NCBI GenBank assembly: GCA_040386775.1
Contig: JAZKEU010000016.1
Span: 69,231-133,230 of the forward strand
Direction of reading: 5' to 3'
Source: Bdellovibrionota bacterium
GTDB taxonomy: Bacteria; Bdellovibrionota; Bdellovibrionia; Bdellovibrionales; JAEYZS01
DNA length: 64,000 bases
Shown: positions 1-9,078 of the stretch, in pieces
How positions within the stretch are numbered: the first letter of the stretch is position 1
How the letters are laid out: every line of letters begins with the position of its first letter
Notes under the pieces: model-generated
The model's database searches: none
What the model was told of the DNA's origin: nothing
The model's input: only the letters and a program-made list of their open reading frames with translations
Position numbers and translations under genes: made by a program

Positions 1-2502
1 TCTACCGTAGGAACTGTAACGGAAGTTATCGACTTCCTGAGATTACTTTTTGAAAAATTAGGAATTCCTTTTTGTCCAAATGGCCACGGAATTATTAAAT
101 CAGAAAGTGTATCTTCCTCCGTTGATCATTTAATCAGAGATTTTGATGGAGAACGTGGATACATCCTTGCTCCTATTACCGCTGAGGGTCGCGTGGCTGA
201 AGGAAAAAAACTTTTAAGCCTTCTCATTCAAGAGGGGTTCATTAGAATTTTTTACAAGAAGGAAATGAAGGAAATTAACGCTAAAACAAATCTTCCAAAA
301 GAAGATTTCTTCTTGGTCATCGATAGAACTTCTTTTTCCAAAGACGAACGCGGAAGAATCGCAGATTCATTAAACCAAGCTTACAGCGCTTCAAAAAGAT
401 TAAATAAAAACTACACCGGCGGTCACGCAAGGGTTCAAGCACTTTCGGGTAAAGAGCTAAAATTCTCTGAAGAGATGTCCTGCAATGAATGTGAATTTAC
501 TTTCCCACCAATTTCTTCAAGGCTCTTTAATTTTTCTTCTCCCATTGGAGCATGTTCGAATTGTAACGGGTTTGGAAATACTTTGGATCTCGATGAGAGA
601 AAAATTATCCCCAATCCTACAAAAAGTTTAATCGAAGGCTGCATCCATCCTTTTGCAATGCCTTCTGCCACGCAAGATAGAAAAGAATTAAAAAAATTCT
701 GCACTAAATACGATATCGACATGAATGTAGCCTGGGAGGATCTTCCTGCCAAACAAAGAAAGATGATTTGGGACGGGACAAAAGAATTCTACGGCGTGAA
801 AGGCCTGTTCACCTGGCTCGAAACAAAAAAATATAAAATGCACGTCAGAGTATTTCTTGCAAGATTTAAATCCGCAGAGATTTGCAAGGTGTGCAAAGGC
901 ACGCGCTTAAAACCTGAAGTGCAACATATTTTAATTCATGAAAAATCCATCACGGACATGTCACAAATGACCGTAGAAGATCTATTAGAATTATTAAAAA
1001 GTTTAACTCTTACAAAACAACAAAAAGAAACCACGGCAGAGGTTTTGAAACAATTGATCGCGCGCCTTGGATTTATGATGGACGTTGGGGTGAATTACCT
1101 GAGTATGGATCGCCCCACGCGAACTCTTTCTGGCGGAGAATATCAAAGAATCAATCTCGCAAACCAACTCGGCATGGGATTATCGCAAACACTTTATGTG
1201 CTTGATGAACCTACGGTGGGGTTACATCCGAGTGATAATGATCGTTTAATTAAAATTTTAAAAGATTTAAAAAATTTAGGAAACACCCTTGTTGTTGTAG
1301 AACATGACAAAGAGGTCATCAGAGAGAGTGATCGCGTAATCGAAATGGGTCCAGGCTCTGGTCATCTTGGCGGTGAAGTTCTATTCCAAGGAACAAAGCT
1401 GGATTTCTTGGAGAAAAAAGATTCCCTCACCGCTCATTACTTAAGAGATGAACAATCTAAGAAAGTGATCATCAATCCTCGACCTGTGGATCTTGATTCT
1501 TACAAATATAAAATCGAGCTTCAGGGCTGCAAAGGACATAATCTCAAAAATGTCGATGCCACTTTTCCTTTGAGAAGATTCGTGGTCATAACGGGAGTTT
1601 CTGGTTCAGGAAAATCATCTTTGATTTCACAAACTCTGTACCCTGCAATTGAGCAGAATATCACGGGCGAGAGACAAGAAATCCTCGAATACAAAAAGAT
1701 TTCTGGAATCGACGAGATCAGCAACGTTATTTTTATTGATCAAAAACCTATCGGCAAAAGCTCAAGAAGCAATCCTGCCTCCTACATGAAGGTATTTGAT
1801 GAAATTAGAAATATTTTCTCTTCTACCGATGATGCGAAAGAGCGCGGATTAACTCCCGGCTACTTCAGCTTGAATGTCGAGGGCGGAAGATGCCCAGATT
1901 GCAATGGCGAAGGTCATCAGGTGATTGACATGGCCTTTATGGATGATGTGATCCTCACTTGCGAAACTTGCGAAGGCAAACGCTACAGAAAAGAAGCGCT
2001 AGATATTGAGTATCGTGGAAAAAGCATTAACGATGTTTTAAATATGACCGTCCTTGAGGCAATGAACTTCTTTGTAAATTATCCGCAAATCAGAAGATCA
2101 TTGATGTACCTCAAAGAAGTTGGCCTTGATTACCTCCGGTTAGGCCAAAGCGCGCCAACTCTTTCTGGTGGTGAATCACAAAGATTAAAAATCGCAAAAG
2201 AACTTACAAAGTCTCAGCAAAACAATACTCTTTACATCCTGGATGAACCCACAACGGGTTTGCATCCCAGAGAGATTGAATTTTTGCTTCAAGTGTTAAA
2301 TAAACTCATAGATGCCGGCGGATCAGTCATCGTGATTGAACACAACATTGATGTAATCAAGCAAGCAGACTTTGTAATCGAGATTGGCCCACAAGGCGGA
2401 AAAAAAGGTGGAAAAATTCTCTTCGCCGGAGCTCCCGAGGATCTCTCTAAGAAGAAAAACTGCCCAACCGCCCCCTACTTAAAGCCCTACTTCGAAAGGT
2501 GA
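1..2502 (+). CDS. uvrA: UvrA excinuclease ABC subunit A, 5' end cut by window
   Basis: DNA-damage recognition ATPase of nucleotide excision repair. The frame is open from base 1, so the N-terminus, including the first Walker A, lies outside; 833 residues remain. Visible elements are a CxxC...CxxC zinc module (CNEC and CSNC), the first ABC signature LSGGEYQRINLAN with DEPTVGLHP, and a second Walker A (GVSGSGKSS). After these come a second zinc module (CPDC and CETC), the second signature LSGGESQRLKIAK and DEPTTGLHP. This is the normal two-ABC UvrA layout. The TGA stop lies inside a palindromic repeat that also occurs after the next gene. The downstream lipid exporter starts 71 bases later and may be transcribed separately. 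The family call is secure. Confidence 0.96.
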   Translation, partial: STVGTVTEVIDFLRLLFEKLGIPFCPNGHGIIKSESVSSSVDHLIRDFDGERGYILAPITAEGRVAEGKKLLSLLIQEGFIRIFYKKEMKEINAKTNLPKEDFFLVIDRTSFSKDERGRIADSLNQAYSASKRLNKNYTGGHARVQALSGKELKFSEEMSCNECEFTFPPISSRLFNFSSPIGACSNCNGFGNTLDLDERKIIPNPTKSLIEGCIHPFAMPSATQDRKELKKFCTKYDIDMNVAWEDLPAKQRKMIWDGTKEFYGVKGLFTWLETKKYKMHVRVFLARFKSAEICKVCKGTRLKPEVQHILIHEKSITDMSQMTVEDLLELLKSLTLTKQQKETTAEVLKQLIARLGFMMDVGVNYLSMDRPTRTLSGGEYQRINLANQLGMGLSQTLYVLDEPTVGLHPSDNDRLIKILKDLKNLGNTLVVVEHDKEVIRESDRVIEMGPGSGHLGGEVLFQGTKLDFLEKKDSLTAHYLRDEQSKKVIINPRPVDLDSYKYKIELQGCKGHNLKNVDATFPLRRFVVITGVSGSGKSSLISQTLYPAIEQNITGERQEILEYKKISGIDEISNVIFIDQKPIGKSSRSNPASYMKVFDEIRNIFSSTDDAKERGLTPGYFSLNVEGGRCPDCNGEGHQVIDMAFMDDVILTCETCEGKRYRKEALDIEYRGKSINDVLNMTVLEAMNFFVNYPQIRRSLMYLKEVGLDYLRLGQSAPTLSGGESQRLKIAKELTKSQQNNTLYILDEPTTGLHPREIEFLLQVLNKLIDAGGSVIVIEHNIDVIKQADFVIEIGPQGGKKGGKILFAGAPEDLSKKKNCPTAPYLKPYFER

Positions 2503-2528
2503 GCCGCACCTTTTCCAAAGGTTTGCGT
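2495..2528 (+). repeat. REP-like palindromic repeat, copy 1
   Basis: A 34-base unit whose core is AAAGGTGAGCCGCACCTTT, an inverted repeat with a 5-base loop. An overlapping second palindrome, CCTTTTCCAAAGG, could form an alternative hairpin. It matches copy 2 at 4291-4324 over its full length. The uvrA stop codon TGA is bases 6-8 of the repeat, so the gene ends inside the element. It may also act as an mRNA 3'-end hairpin. Confidence 0.85.
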
Positions 2529-2573
2529 TATAAGAATGGACTACTTAACATTTATTGAATATTTTGAGGACAG

Positions 2574-4292
2574 ATGAACGAACTCAGGAAAATTTGGCCC
2601 TACATTAAACCTTATAGAAACGGTTACATTGTTGTGATCTTGCTCGGACTTATTATGTCTGCTTGTGATACGGCTGTCGCTGCCTTGATCAAGCCCCTTT
2701 TTGACGAAGTCTTTACTAATAAAAATAACCAATTAAAACTTTATCTGAGTGCTTCTATTGTTGGTGTTTATTTCGTTCATGGTATTGCAAGATTCTTTCA
2801 TGCCACGCAGATCAAAATGATCGTGGAATACATTACTGCTAGCCTTAGAATGGCTCTTCAGAAAAAATTCATGCGCTTGAATCTAAATTATCATGCCGCC
2901 AATCCTCCAGCAGTTTCTCTGAGCAAAGCTTTTAACGATGTGGGTAACGTTCAATACGGTTTATGGAAGTTGGCGGATTTGGTAAGAGAGCCAATTTCTA
3001 TTCTTTTCCTGCTTGCGTGGATTTTGTATATCGACTGGCAACTCACGATTATGATCTTTGTCGTAATTCCCATTATGATAAAATTCCTAAAGCAAGTTGG
3101 AAGAAGTGCGAGAAAGTACGGACATCTTCAACAAAAAGAATTTGAGAATGTGATGACCGCTTACAAGGAATCCTTGGACGGCTTAAGAATTGTTCAGTCT
3201 TATAACCTCGAAAAATTTACTGAAAAAAAACTTCTCACTACGATCACCAAATATTTAGATCTTAGAAAAATCATCTTGAACCGCGAAGAGATCGCAGGTC
3301 CTGTGACCGAACTTTTAGGCGCTCTCACTTTTGCAGCGGTACTTTATTATAAGGCTACTCAGGTGATCGAAGGCAAGGGAACCACGGGGGACTTTATGTC
3401 TTACCTAGCGGCTCTTGCCTTTATCCAAAAGCCCATCAAAAATTTGCAAGATGCTTATGTTAGATTCCAAAACATGATCGTTGCCGTCGGGCGCGTGGAC
3501 GAAGTTTTAAGAGATACGAACGAAGTTCCGCAATCAGCAAATCCAAAACCTTTCCCGAAAGATTTTTCTCAAATCCAATTCAAAAACATCAGCTTTAACT
3601 ACACAAAAGAACAAACGCTTTTAAAGGGCATTAATCTCAGCATTAAAAAGGGCGAGATCGTAGCGCTCGTAGGAGAAAGTGGATCTGGAAAATCAACTCT
3701 AGTGAACTTGCTAGAAAGATTTTATGACCCTACACAAGGAGAAATTTTTGTTGGAGATATTCCTCTGAATGAAATTGATCTTTCTGACCTTAGAAAAAAC
3801 ATTGCGCTTGTAACTCAAGATGTATTTCTTTTTGATGATACAGTTTCAGAAAACATTCGCACTGGGAACACCGAAGTTGAAAGCATCAGCGTAGAAGAAT
3901 CTGCAAAAATGGCCAACGCTTTTGACTTTATTTCTAAATCCAATAACAAATTCGAAAGCAAAGCGGGCGACCGCGGATCAAGGTTTTCGGGTGGCGAAAA
4001 GCAAAGGCTCTCCATTGCCAGAGCAATATATAAAAACGCACCCGTCCTTATTCTAGATGAGGCCACTAGCGCTCTGGATTCCAAAAGTGAACAAGAAGTA
4101 CAAAAAGGCCTAGAGCAACTTATGAAAGGCAGAACCGTATTTGTCATCGCCCATCGCCTTTCCACGATCATCAATGCCGACAGAATCGTAGTCATGAAAA
4201 ATGGCGAGATCGCCGAAGTCGGAACCCACAGTGAACTCCTCACAAAAAAAGGCGCCTACTACAACTTCTACCAACTCCAAGCCATGTCCTAA
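2574..4292 (+). CDS. msbA: MsbA-type ABC exporter (fused permease/ATPase)
   Basis: Predicted inner-membrane flippase for lipid A-core or a similar lipid; works as a homodimer. At 572 residues it has the usual MsbA length. An N-terminal six-helix ABC transmembrane domain covers about residues 15-310. The ATPase domain follows with Walker A GESGSGKST near 365, a Q-loop, signature FSGGEKQR near 470, Walker B VLILDEATSALD and a switch histidine in IAHRLS. The ATG is preceded by a good ribosome site (GAGGAC). The gene stands alone. Its TAA stop overlaps the TAG stop of the convergent RAYT gene and abuts REP copy 2. Substrate choice between lipid A and another hydrophobic compound cannot be settled from sequence alone. 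Confidence 0.85.
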   Translation: MNELRKIWPYIKPYRNGYIVVILLGLIMSACDTAVAALIKPLFDEVFTNKNNQLKLYLSASIVGVYFVHGIARFFHATQIKMIVEYITASLRMALQKKFMRLNLNYHAANPPAVSLSKAFNDVGNVQYGLWKLADLVREPISILFLLAWILYIDWQLTIMIFVVIPIMIKFLKQVGRSARKYGHLQQKEFENVMTAYKESLDGLRIVQSYNLEKFTEKKLLTTITKYLDLRKIILNREEIAGPVTELLGALTFAAVLYYKATQVIEGKGTTGDFMSYLAALAFIQKPIKNLQDAYVRFQNMIVAVGRVDEVLRDTNEVPQSANPKPFPKDFSQIQFKNISFNYTKEQTLLKGINLSIKKGEIVALVGESGSGKSTLVNLLERFYDPTQGEIFVGDIPLNEIDLSDLRKNIALVTQDVFLFDDTVSENIRTGNTEVESISVEESAKMANAFDFISKSNNKFESKAGDRGSRFSGGEKQRLSIARAIYKNAPVLILDEATSALDSKSEQEVQKGLEQLMKGRTVFVIAHRLSTIINADRIVVMKNGEIAEVGTHSELLTKKGAYYNFYQLQAMS

Positions 4293-4957
4293 AGGTGAGC
4301 CGCACCTTTTCCAAAGGTTTGCGTCAAATATGGATCTAAATTTATTAAGAAATCTTTTGAGTCTTTAGGGAATTTAAAGTTTCCGTTCTTTTTTAGACTC
4401 TTCCCTATTTTTTCTTCTAGTTCTGCTGGGGATGGTTGGTTTAACCAAGCTATTAGTTCTTTAGAAGTTTCAGGAATATGCTGCTCGTGACTTACCTTCT
4501 TTTCCAAGCGGTATTTAAAGTTTACATTTGTGAGCGTGCTCCACTTGTAATCCAAAACATTTTTTGTAATTCCGGCCTTCACTGGATTTCTATATAGATA
4601 CTTATACAGAATAGCGTAAACATCCGTCCTATCTGCGATTGTCCAGCCGTAGGGCCCACCATAGACGTGGTTTATTCTCTCACTAGCCAGGCCAATTCCC
4701 TTACTTGTTTGAGTCATAAAATATCCCATCGCCTTATCTAGATTAGAATTCGGCGTAGAAATCAGCGCATGAAAATGATTATTCATTAATACAAATGAAT
4801 GAATCTTGATATCGTATCGGATAGTTATCTCATTCAAATAATGATTAAATATATTCCAACAATCTGCGATCGGCAGAGGGAAGGAGTCTTTATTATTAGC
4901 TCTCGCCCATACATGATAAGCGTGCACATCTGATTTTATAATTTTTTTTCTAGCCAT
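4289..4957 (-). CDS. REP-associated tyrosine transposase (RAYT, Y1_Tnp family)
   Basis: Single-strand DNA nuclease/transposase of the HUH superfamily, of the sort that mobilises short palindromic REP elements. It has 222 residues. The metal-binding HUH motif is HFH at residues 61-63 in MNNHFHALI. The nucleophile is most likely a tyrosine in the YKYLYRNPVKAG segment near residues 119-122, which is typical of the family. The gene is flanked by REP copies in opposite orientation: copy 2 overlaps its 3' end and copy 3 is about 100 bases upstream of its start. The C-terminus is encoded by the REP itself. The reading frame is intact, so the enzyme may be active. Whether it is domesticated cannot be told from sequence. 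Confidence 0.88.
   Translation of the reverse strand: MARKKIIKSDVHAYHVWARANNKDSFPLPIADCWNIFNHYLNEITIRYDIKIHSFVLMNNHFHALISTPNSNLDKAMGYFMTQTSKGIGLASERINHVYGGPYGWTIADRTDVYAILYKYLYRNPVKAGITKNVLDYKWSTLTNVNFKYRLEKKVSHEQHIPETSKELIAWLNQPSPAELEEKIGKSLKKNGNFKFPKDSKDFLINLDPYLTQTFGKGAAHL
4291..4324 (+). repeat. REP-like palindromic repeat, copy 2
   Basis: Same 34-base unit as at 2495, in the same orientation. It starts inside the msbA stop codon. Read on the minus strand it encodes the last eleven or so residues of the RAYT (ending FGKGAAHL) and leads straight into the RAYT stop. The element is therefore both coding and palindromic, and forms the 3' boundary of the transposase gene. Confidence 0.85.
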
Positions 4958-5060
4958 GCCCCTCTACTAAAGCAAAAATGGAACTTCGCTTAGACCTGCG
5001 TAATTTTCATCTGAGCATTTTCTGCTACCGAAATCCGTATTTTTGACTGGATTCTGAAGG

Positions 5061-5100
5061 AAAGGTGCGGCTCACCTTTTCTTGTCTCAAGGTGAGACGC
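5061..5100 (-). repeat. REP-like palindromic repeat, copy 3 (inverted, divergent)
   Basis: The core AAAGGTGCGGCTCACCTTTT (5061-5080) is the reverse complement of copies 1 and 2. It is followed by a second small palindrome, GTCTC-AAGGT-GAGAC, ending with ACGC. The part distal to the core differs from the other copies. It lies between the RAYT start and the sigma-54 activator, so the RAYT sits between inverted copies. Confidence 0.75.
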
Positions 5101-5188
5101 ATTCAAAAAATTTTAAAGTTGTATATTATTTTGACGATAAGTTTTTAGACAGTCTTGTTTACTAATTATTCACTTTGGGAGAGATCGA

Positions 5189-6742
5189 ATGATCAATTGG
5201 GATGAGTTTGAACATATACACGTAATTAAAAAACTAAAACACATTCTTAGTGCTTGGTGGAATGTGGATACTGTTTTTACGGATGATCGTGGCGTACTGA
5301 GAGGCTTTCAAAATGAAAAAGTCGCTCTAAGAAACCCACTGGTTAAGTTCCTTTTGGAAAAAGAAAATGTAGTTGAGAATTTAACTGAGTTCGTAAACAA
5401 AACAATGGAAGAGCTCAGAGCTTCTGGAAATAGATATTCTATCAAAAAATGGGATCTTGCGGGTTTTGATGCAGCTATCGTTCCTATTTATATCGAAAAT
5501 GATTTTGTTGGAACTGTGGTTTCGGTTGGCTTCTTTAAAGACAACGCAGACACAGATAGACTAAAGGAAGTAAGAGAGAGATTTGCGACATTTGCAGCTC
5601 CCTTAGACCTTATTGAAAAATCATTAACATCAATCAAGAGCATCAAAGACGAAGATAGACAGCATTTCTTTGAACTTGTAGAGTTGGTTGCTCAAGAGAT
5701 CGTGACTCTTCATTTAGAAATTTCATCACGTGAAAATAGAATTACAGAGTTAAACAAAGAATTAGGCGTGAGATACAAATACGACAACATGATTGGTAAG
5801 TCTAAGCCTATGCAAGAACTCTACTCTCTTCTTGATAAAATCAAGAGCGCGGAAAGTACAGTTCTCGTACAAGGTGAAAACGGTACTGGTAAGGAATTGA
5901 TCGCAAAAGCCATTCACTACAATTCTCCTCGTAAAGATAAGTCTTTCGTGATTCAGAACTGTTCTGCTTTCAACGATAACTTATTAGAGTCAGAATTATT
6001 CGGTCACGTAAAAGGATCGTTCACTGGCGCGTTTAAAGATAAAAAAGGTTTATTTGAACAAGCCCACAAAGGCACATTCTTCCTGGATGAGATCGGTGAC
6101 ACTTCACCAACGATGCAAGTAAAACTTCTTCGCGTACTTCAAGAAGGTACCTTCACTCCAGTAGGTTCTACGGAACCAAGACGCGTGGATGTTAGAATCA
6201 TCGCGGCGACGAATAGAGACCTTAAAGAGATGGTAGAAAAAGGAACGTTCAGAGAAGACTTATACTATCGCTTGAACGTTATTAACTTAAGAGTTCCACC
6301 TTTAAGAGAAAGAAAAGAAGATATTCCAATCCTTATTGAACACTTCTTGGACAAGTCTCATGTTGAAGGACAAGAAAAGAAAATTATCACCAAGCGTGCA
6401 TTAGAAAAACTTTATGACCACACTTGGCCAGGTAACATCAGAGAGTTGCAAAACGAAATCGAAAGATTGGTAGTTCTTGCCGGTAGCGAAACAAAGATCG
6501 CAGCCGAAATGCTCTCTGGAAGAATTATGGAAGATGCGAACAAGGCAAAGGTTCAAGGCACAAGACTTCAAGGGAAGTTAAAAGATGCCCTTGAAGAACT
6601 TGAAATTGAAATGATCAGAGAAGGCTTAAGAAGAACAGGCTGGAACAAGTCAAAACTTGCGAAGGAACTTGGTATCTCAAGAGCAGGTCTCATCATGAAA
6701 GTCGAAAAATACGGACTCGATAAGAGAAGATTAGCAAAATAA
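5189..6742 (+). CDS. Sigma-54-dependent transcriptional activator (bEBP)
   Basis: Enhancer-binding protein that uses ATP hydrolysis to open sigma-54 promoters; 517 residues. Residues 1-185 form an input domain of GAF/PocR-like appearance (WWNVDTVFTDDRG, then VPIYIENDFVGTVVS) and not a receiver domain, so control is probably by a small ligand or partner. The AAA+ domain has Walker A GENGTGKE, Walker B GTFFLDEIGD, the sigma-54 contact loop GSFTGA (family consensus GAFTGA) and sensor segments ATNRDL and RLNVINLRVPPLRER. A Fis-type helix-turn-helix ends the protein (NKSKLAKELGISRAGL). A GGGAGAG ribosome site precedes the ATG. REP copy 4 overlaps the stop codon. The target regulon is unknown. Confidence 0.93.
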   Translation: MINWDEFEHIHVIKKLKHILSAWWNVDTVFTDDRGVLRGFQNEKVALRNPLVKFLLEKENVVENLTEFVNKTMEELRASGNRYSIKKWDLAGFDAAIVPIYIENDFVGTVVSVGFFKDNADTDRLKEVRERFATFAAPLDLIEKSLTSIKSIKDEDRQHFFELVELVAQEIVTLHLEISSRENRITELNKELGVRYKYDNMIGKSKPMQELYSLLDKIKSAESTVLVQGENGTGKELIAKAIHYNSPRKDKSFVIQNCSAFNDNLLESELFGHVKGSFTGAFKDKKGLFEQAHKGTFFLDEIGDTSPTMQVKLLRVLQEGTFTPVGSTEPRRVDVRIIAATNRDLKEMVEKGTFREDLYYRLNVINLRVPPLRERKEDIPILIEHFLDKSHVEGQEKKIITKRALEKLYDHTWPGNIRELQNEIERLVVLAGSETKIAAEMLSGRIMEDANKAKVQGTRLQGKLKDALEELEIEMIREGLRRTGWNKSKLAKELGISRAGLIMKVEKYGLDKRRLAK

Positions 6743-6776
6743 CGCAACCCTTTGGAAAAGGTGCGGCTCACCTTTT
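6742..6776 (-). repeat. REP-like palindromic repeat, copy 4 (inverted)
   Basis: Reverse complement of copies 1 and 2 with one base missing after ACGCAA. The core AAAAGGTGCGGCTCACCTTTT is intact. The first base of the repeat is the last base of the activator's TAA stop. The T-rich end means it could act as a weak terminator. Confidence 0.82.
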
Positions 6777-6801
6777 CTTGTAATCACTTCAAAAAATATT
6801 A

Positions 6802-6838
6802 AAAGTTCGGCACTTAGAAGGCCGAACTTTCTTTTTTT
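6802..6838 (+). terminator. Intrinsic terminator
   Basis: A perfect 10-bp stem, AAAGTTCGGC / GCCGAACTTT, with a 9-base loop, followed by seven T residues. It lies 60 bases after the sigma-54 activator and should end that transcript. Confidence 0.9.
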
Positions 6839-6985
6839 GTAATTCCAACAAATTCATTATTTCATATTAATATCGATACCTTATAAGATACGCATGTGCC
6901 CTTTTTTTACACTTAAAAATAGGCACGGCATTTGTATTATACAGATCCGTTACTAGAAGTAAGATCGCTTAGGGTGGAAAAACGG

Positions 6986-7900
6986 ATGAATATTTTCGAA
7001 GCTACTACAAAGGTTTCTAAAATCGCAGAACAAAAATATGGATGCTCTGTAGAGTTTGTTTATTTTGGTCAGAATGCTGATCATAATGATGATTCTTACA
7101 ACTCCGTCTTTGAAACCATTCAAAGAAATGTAGGCGCACAATTTGTAATTGCCAAAGGCGCGATCCTTGTTCCTGTTTATGTTGATGGAGAAATTTTTGG
7201 CTCTATCGTGATCAAAGATGGAATGAACGTTGATCCTCTAAACTTCGAAGACCTACATATTTTTCTCGATACTACTCTTAAAGATTTCATCATTAAAAAA
7301 GAAAAATTAAGAAGAATAAAAATCGAAGAATCCATTATCAAAGCAAACAAGATGAAGGAAAGCTCGAGCAACGTCATTCCGCTTTTCAAAAACATGAACG
7401 ATGATATCGTTCTTTCATTGACTCGAAGTTACGAAGAAAAAACTACAGACATCGAAACTAAAAACGACAAGGTGTGGAGATCCGCACTTTTCTTGACGGG
7501 TGGCGATTATACGCAAACAAGAGCCATCGCACACGACATCCATTCACTACTAAATCGAAACGCATTTGTTCCTTATAGTGTTTTAGAAATGAATTCTCCA
7601 AGGTTTTCTGAAAATCTGCCAAGTTTGGGGAGAATTTCTATCTACATTCCGGAAATTCTAGATTTATCTCAAAACGAGGCTGCTGAAATCTTCAACTTCA
7701 TTAAAAATCTCTCAAGTAGAGAACATCCATTCTTTATTATTTCTTCACAAAAATCTTTTGATGAAATTCAGAAAGAAGCCCTTCTAGACCCGGAGCTTAT
7801 CAGTGCACTTAAGTTGTTCCACTTGGAGTTCCAAGGTAAGTCCAATCTTAAAGACTTTTACAGTCTTTTATTGCTAGACCCAGAAACTCAACATCAGTAA
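6986..7900 (+). CDS. Hypothetical sensor-like protein, possible degenerate activator relative
   Basis: I do not recognise a named family. The ATG at 6986 is preferred because AGGGTGG lies about 9 bases upstream; a TTG at 6932 in the same frame would add 18 residues. Residues 1-110 resemble a GAF-like fold, with ILVPVYVDGEIFGSIVI recalling VPIYIENDFVGTVV in the activator just upstream. A charged linker follows. The C-terminal 160 residues (LFLTGGDYTQTRAIAHDIH, ISIYIPEILDLS) have the rhythm of a sigma-54 activator ATPase, but no Walker A, Walker B or GAFTGA loop is visible. It may be a regulatory partner of the neighbouring activator. No signal peptide or membrane segment is seen. Confidence 0.6.
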   Translation: MNIFEATTKVSKIAEQKYGCSVEFVYFGQNADHNDDSYNSVFETIQRNVGAQFVIAKGAILVPVYVDGEIFGSIVIKDGMNVDPLNFEDLHIFLDTTLKDFIIKKEKLRRIKIEESIIKANKMKESSSNVIPLFKNMNDDIVLSLTRSYEEKTTDIETKNDKVWRSALFLTGGDYTQTRAIAHDIHSLLNRNAFVPYSVLEMNSPRFSENLPSLGRISIYIPEILDLSQNEAAEIFNFIKNLSSREHPFFIISSQKSFDEIQKEALLDPELISALKLFHLEFQGKSNLKDFYSLLLLDPETQHQ

Positions 7901-8008
7901 TCACGTTCTTGCGGACTCTGTCTGATCACCCATTTTCGTCTTGTTTTTGCTCTCTCCTTCTGTCAGCATAATAACTGGCAAAATATCTTTAGGGAATGAG
8001 ACGGAAAA

Positions 8009-9052
8009 ATGACTTTAATCACAGACGACAAAGTTCAAGAGCTTAAGTTTTATGGATTTGTTTCCAAGACTCTTGGCAATACTCCATTTCAGATCTTTCA
8101 GCTCGCTGGCGACGCTTCTAATCGCAAATATTACCGCGTGGTAACAGAAGACAAGTCTTGGGTTCTGATGGACTGGGAACCCTTTAGCGAGAACGTAGAT
8201 GACTATCCATTGTTGAGCGTCCTTAAGCATTTTGAAAAACACAACATTCATACTCCAAAGATCGTCGCCAAATCTCCAAAAGAAGGACTTCTTATGCAGG
8301 AAGACCTGGGCGATTTGACTTTAGAAAGAAAGTTTTGGGAAAATCAAAATCAAGAAGCCATCATTCCTTTCTACAAGCAGGCTCTGGACGAAATCATAAA
8401 GATCCACTACCCCGCATCTCTAGATAAAACAAACTGCCATGCTTTTAAAATTGCCTTTGATACAGAAAAACTTTTGTGGGAAATGAACTACGCTTACAAA
8501 AACCTCTTAGAAGGTTTGTGCGAAATCAAATTCACCACAAACGAAAGCAAAGAACTCCAAGCTGACTTTGTTGATATTTGTAAAACTCTCGATAAAGAAG
8601 AAAAATTTATTTCACACAGAGATTATCATTCGAGAAATCTTATGATTAAACTTGGAAAAATGAGAGTGATTGATTTCCAGGACGCGAGACTTGGTCCGGT
8701 CCAGTATGATTTAGTGAGCTTACTTAAAGACTCTTATGTGGATCTTGACCCTAATATTTCTGAAAAGCTTTTAAAATATTACTTAGAAGAAAGAGCAAAA
8801 ATTTATAAGCCCATTGAAGATCTTAAGCATTTCAATTACATTTATGAAATTCAAAGCATCCAAAGATGCTTTAAAGCTTGCGGAAGTTTTTCTAGTTTCT
8901 TTGTGGCCAGAAAAGATACAAGGTATCTAAAGTACATTCATAATACATTGCTCAAGGTTAAAGATAGTTTAGAAAAAAATCCTAAGTACGAAAACTTCTT
9001 AACAATTCTATCTGATCATAAAGTGTTTGATAAACATTTCACTGATAGCTAG
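8009..9052 (+). CDS. amgK: AmgK-like N-acetylmuramate/N-acetylglucosamine 1-kinase
   Basis: Aminoglycoside-phosphotransferase-fold sugar kinase, 347 residues. Visible motifs are the nucleotide loop LAGDASNRKYYRV, the catalytic loop SHRDYHSRNLM near residues 205-215 and the metal site VIDFQDARLGP. The combination HRDYHSRN, DFQDAR and GPVQYDL is characteristic of the AmgK branch rather than of antibiotic-resistance enzymes. AmgK phosphorylates anomeric carbon 1 of MurNAc for return to UDP-MurNAc without going through GlcNAc. The uridylyltransferase partner follows 26 bases later on the same strand, which supports the assignment. The product should be cytoplasmic. Confidence 0.85.
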   Translation: MTLITDDKVQELKFYGFVSKTLGNTPFQIFQLAGDASNRKYYRVVTEDKSWVLMDWEPFSENVDDYPLLSVLKHFEKHNIHTPKIVAKSPKEGLLMQEDLGDLTLERKFWENQNQEAIIPFYKQALDEIIKIHYPASLDKTNCHAFKIAFDTEKLLWEMNYAYKNLLEGLCEIKFTTNESKELQADFVDICKTLDKEEKFISHRDYHSRNLMIKLGKMRVIDFQDARLGPVQYDLVSLLKDSYVDLDPNISEKLLKYYLEERAKIYKPIEDLKHFNYIYEIQSIQRCFKACGSFSSFFVARKDTRYLKYIHNTLLKVKDSLEKNPKYENFLTILSDHKVFDKHFTDS

Positions 9053-9078
9053 GCCAAATACCCAAGAGGGTCTTTAAG

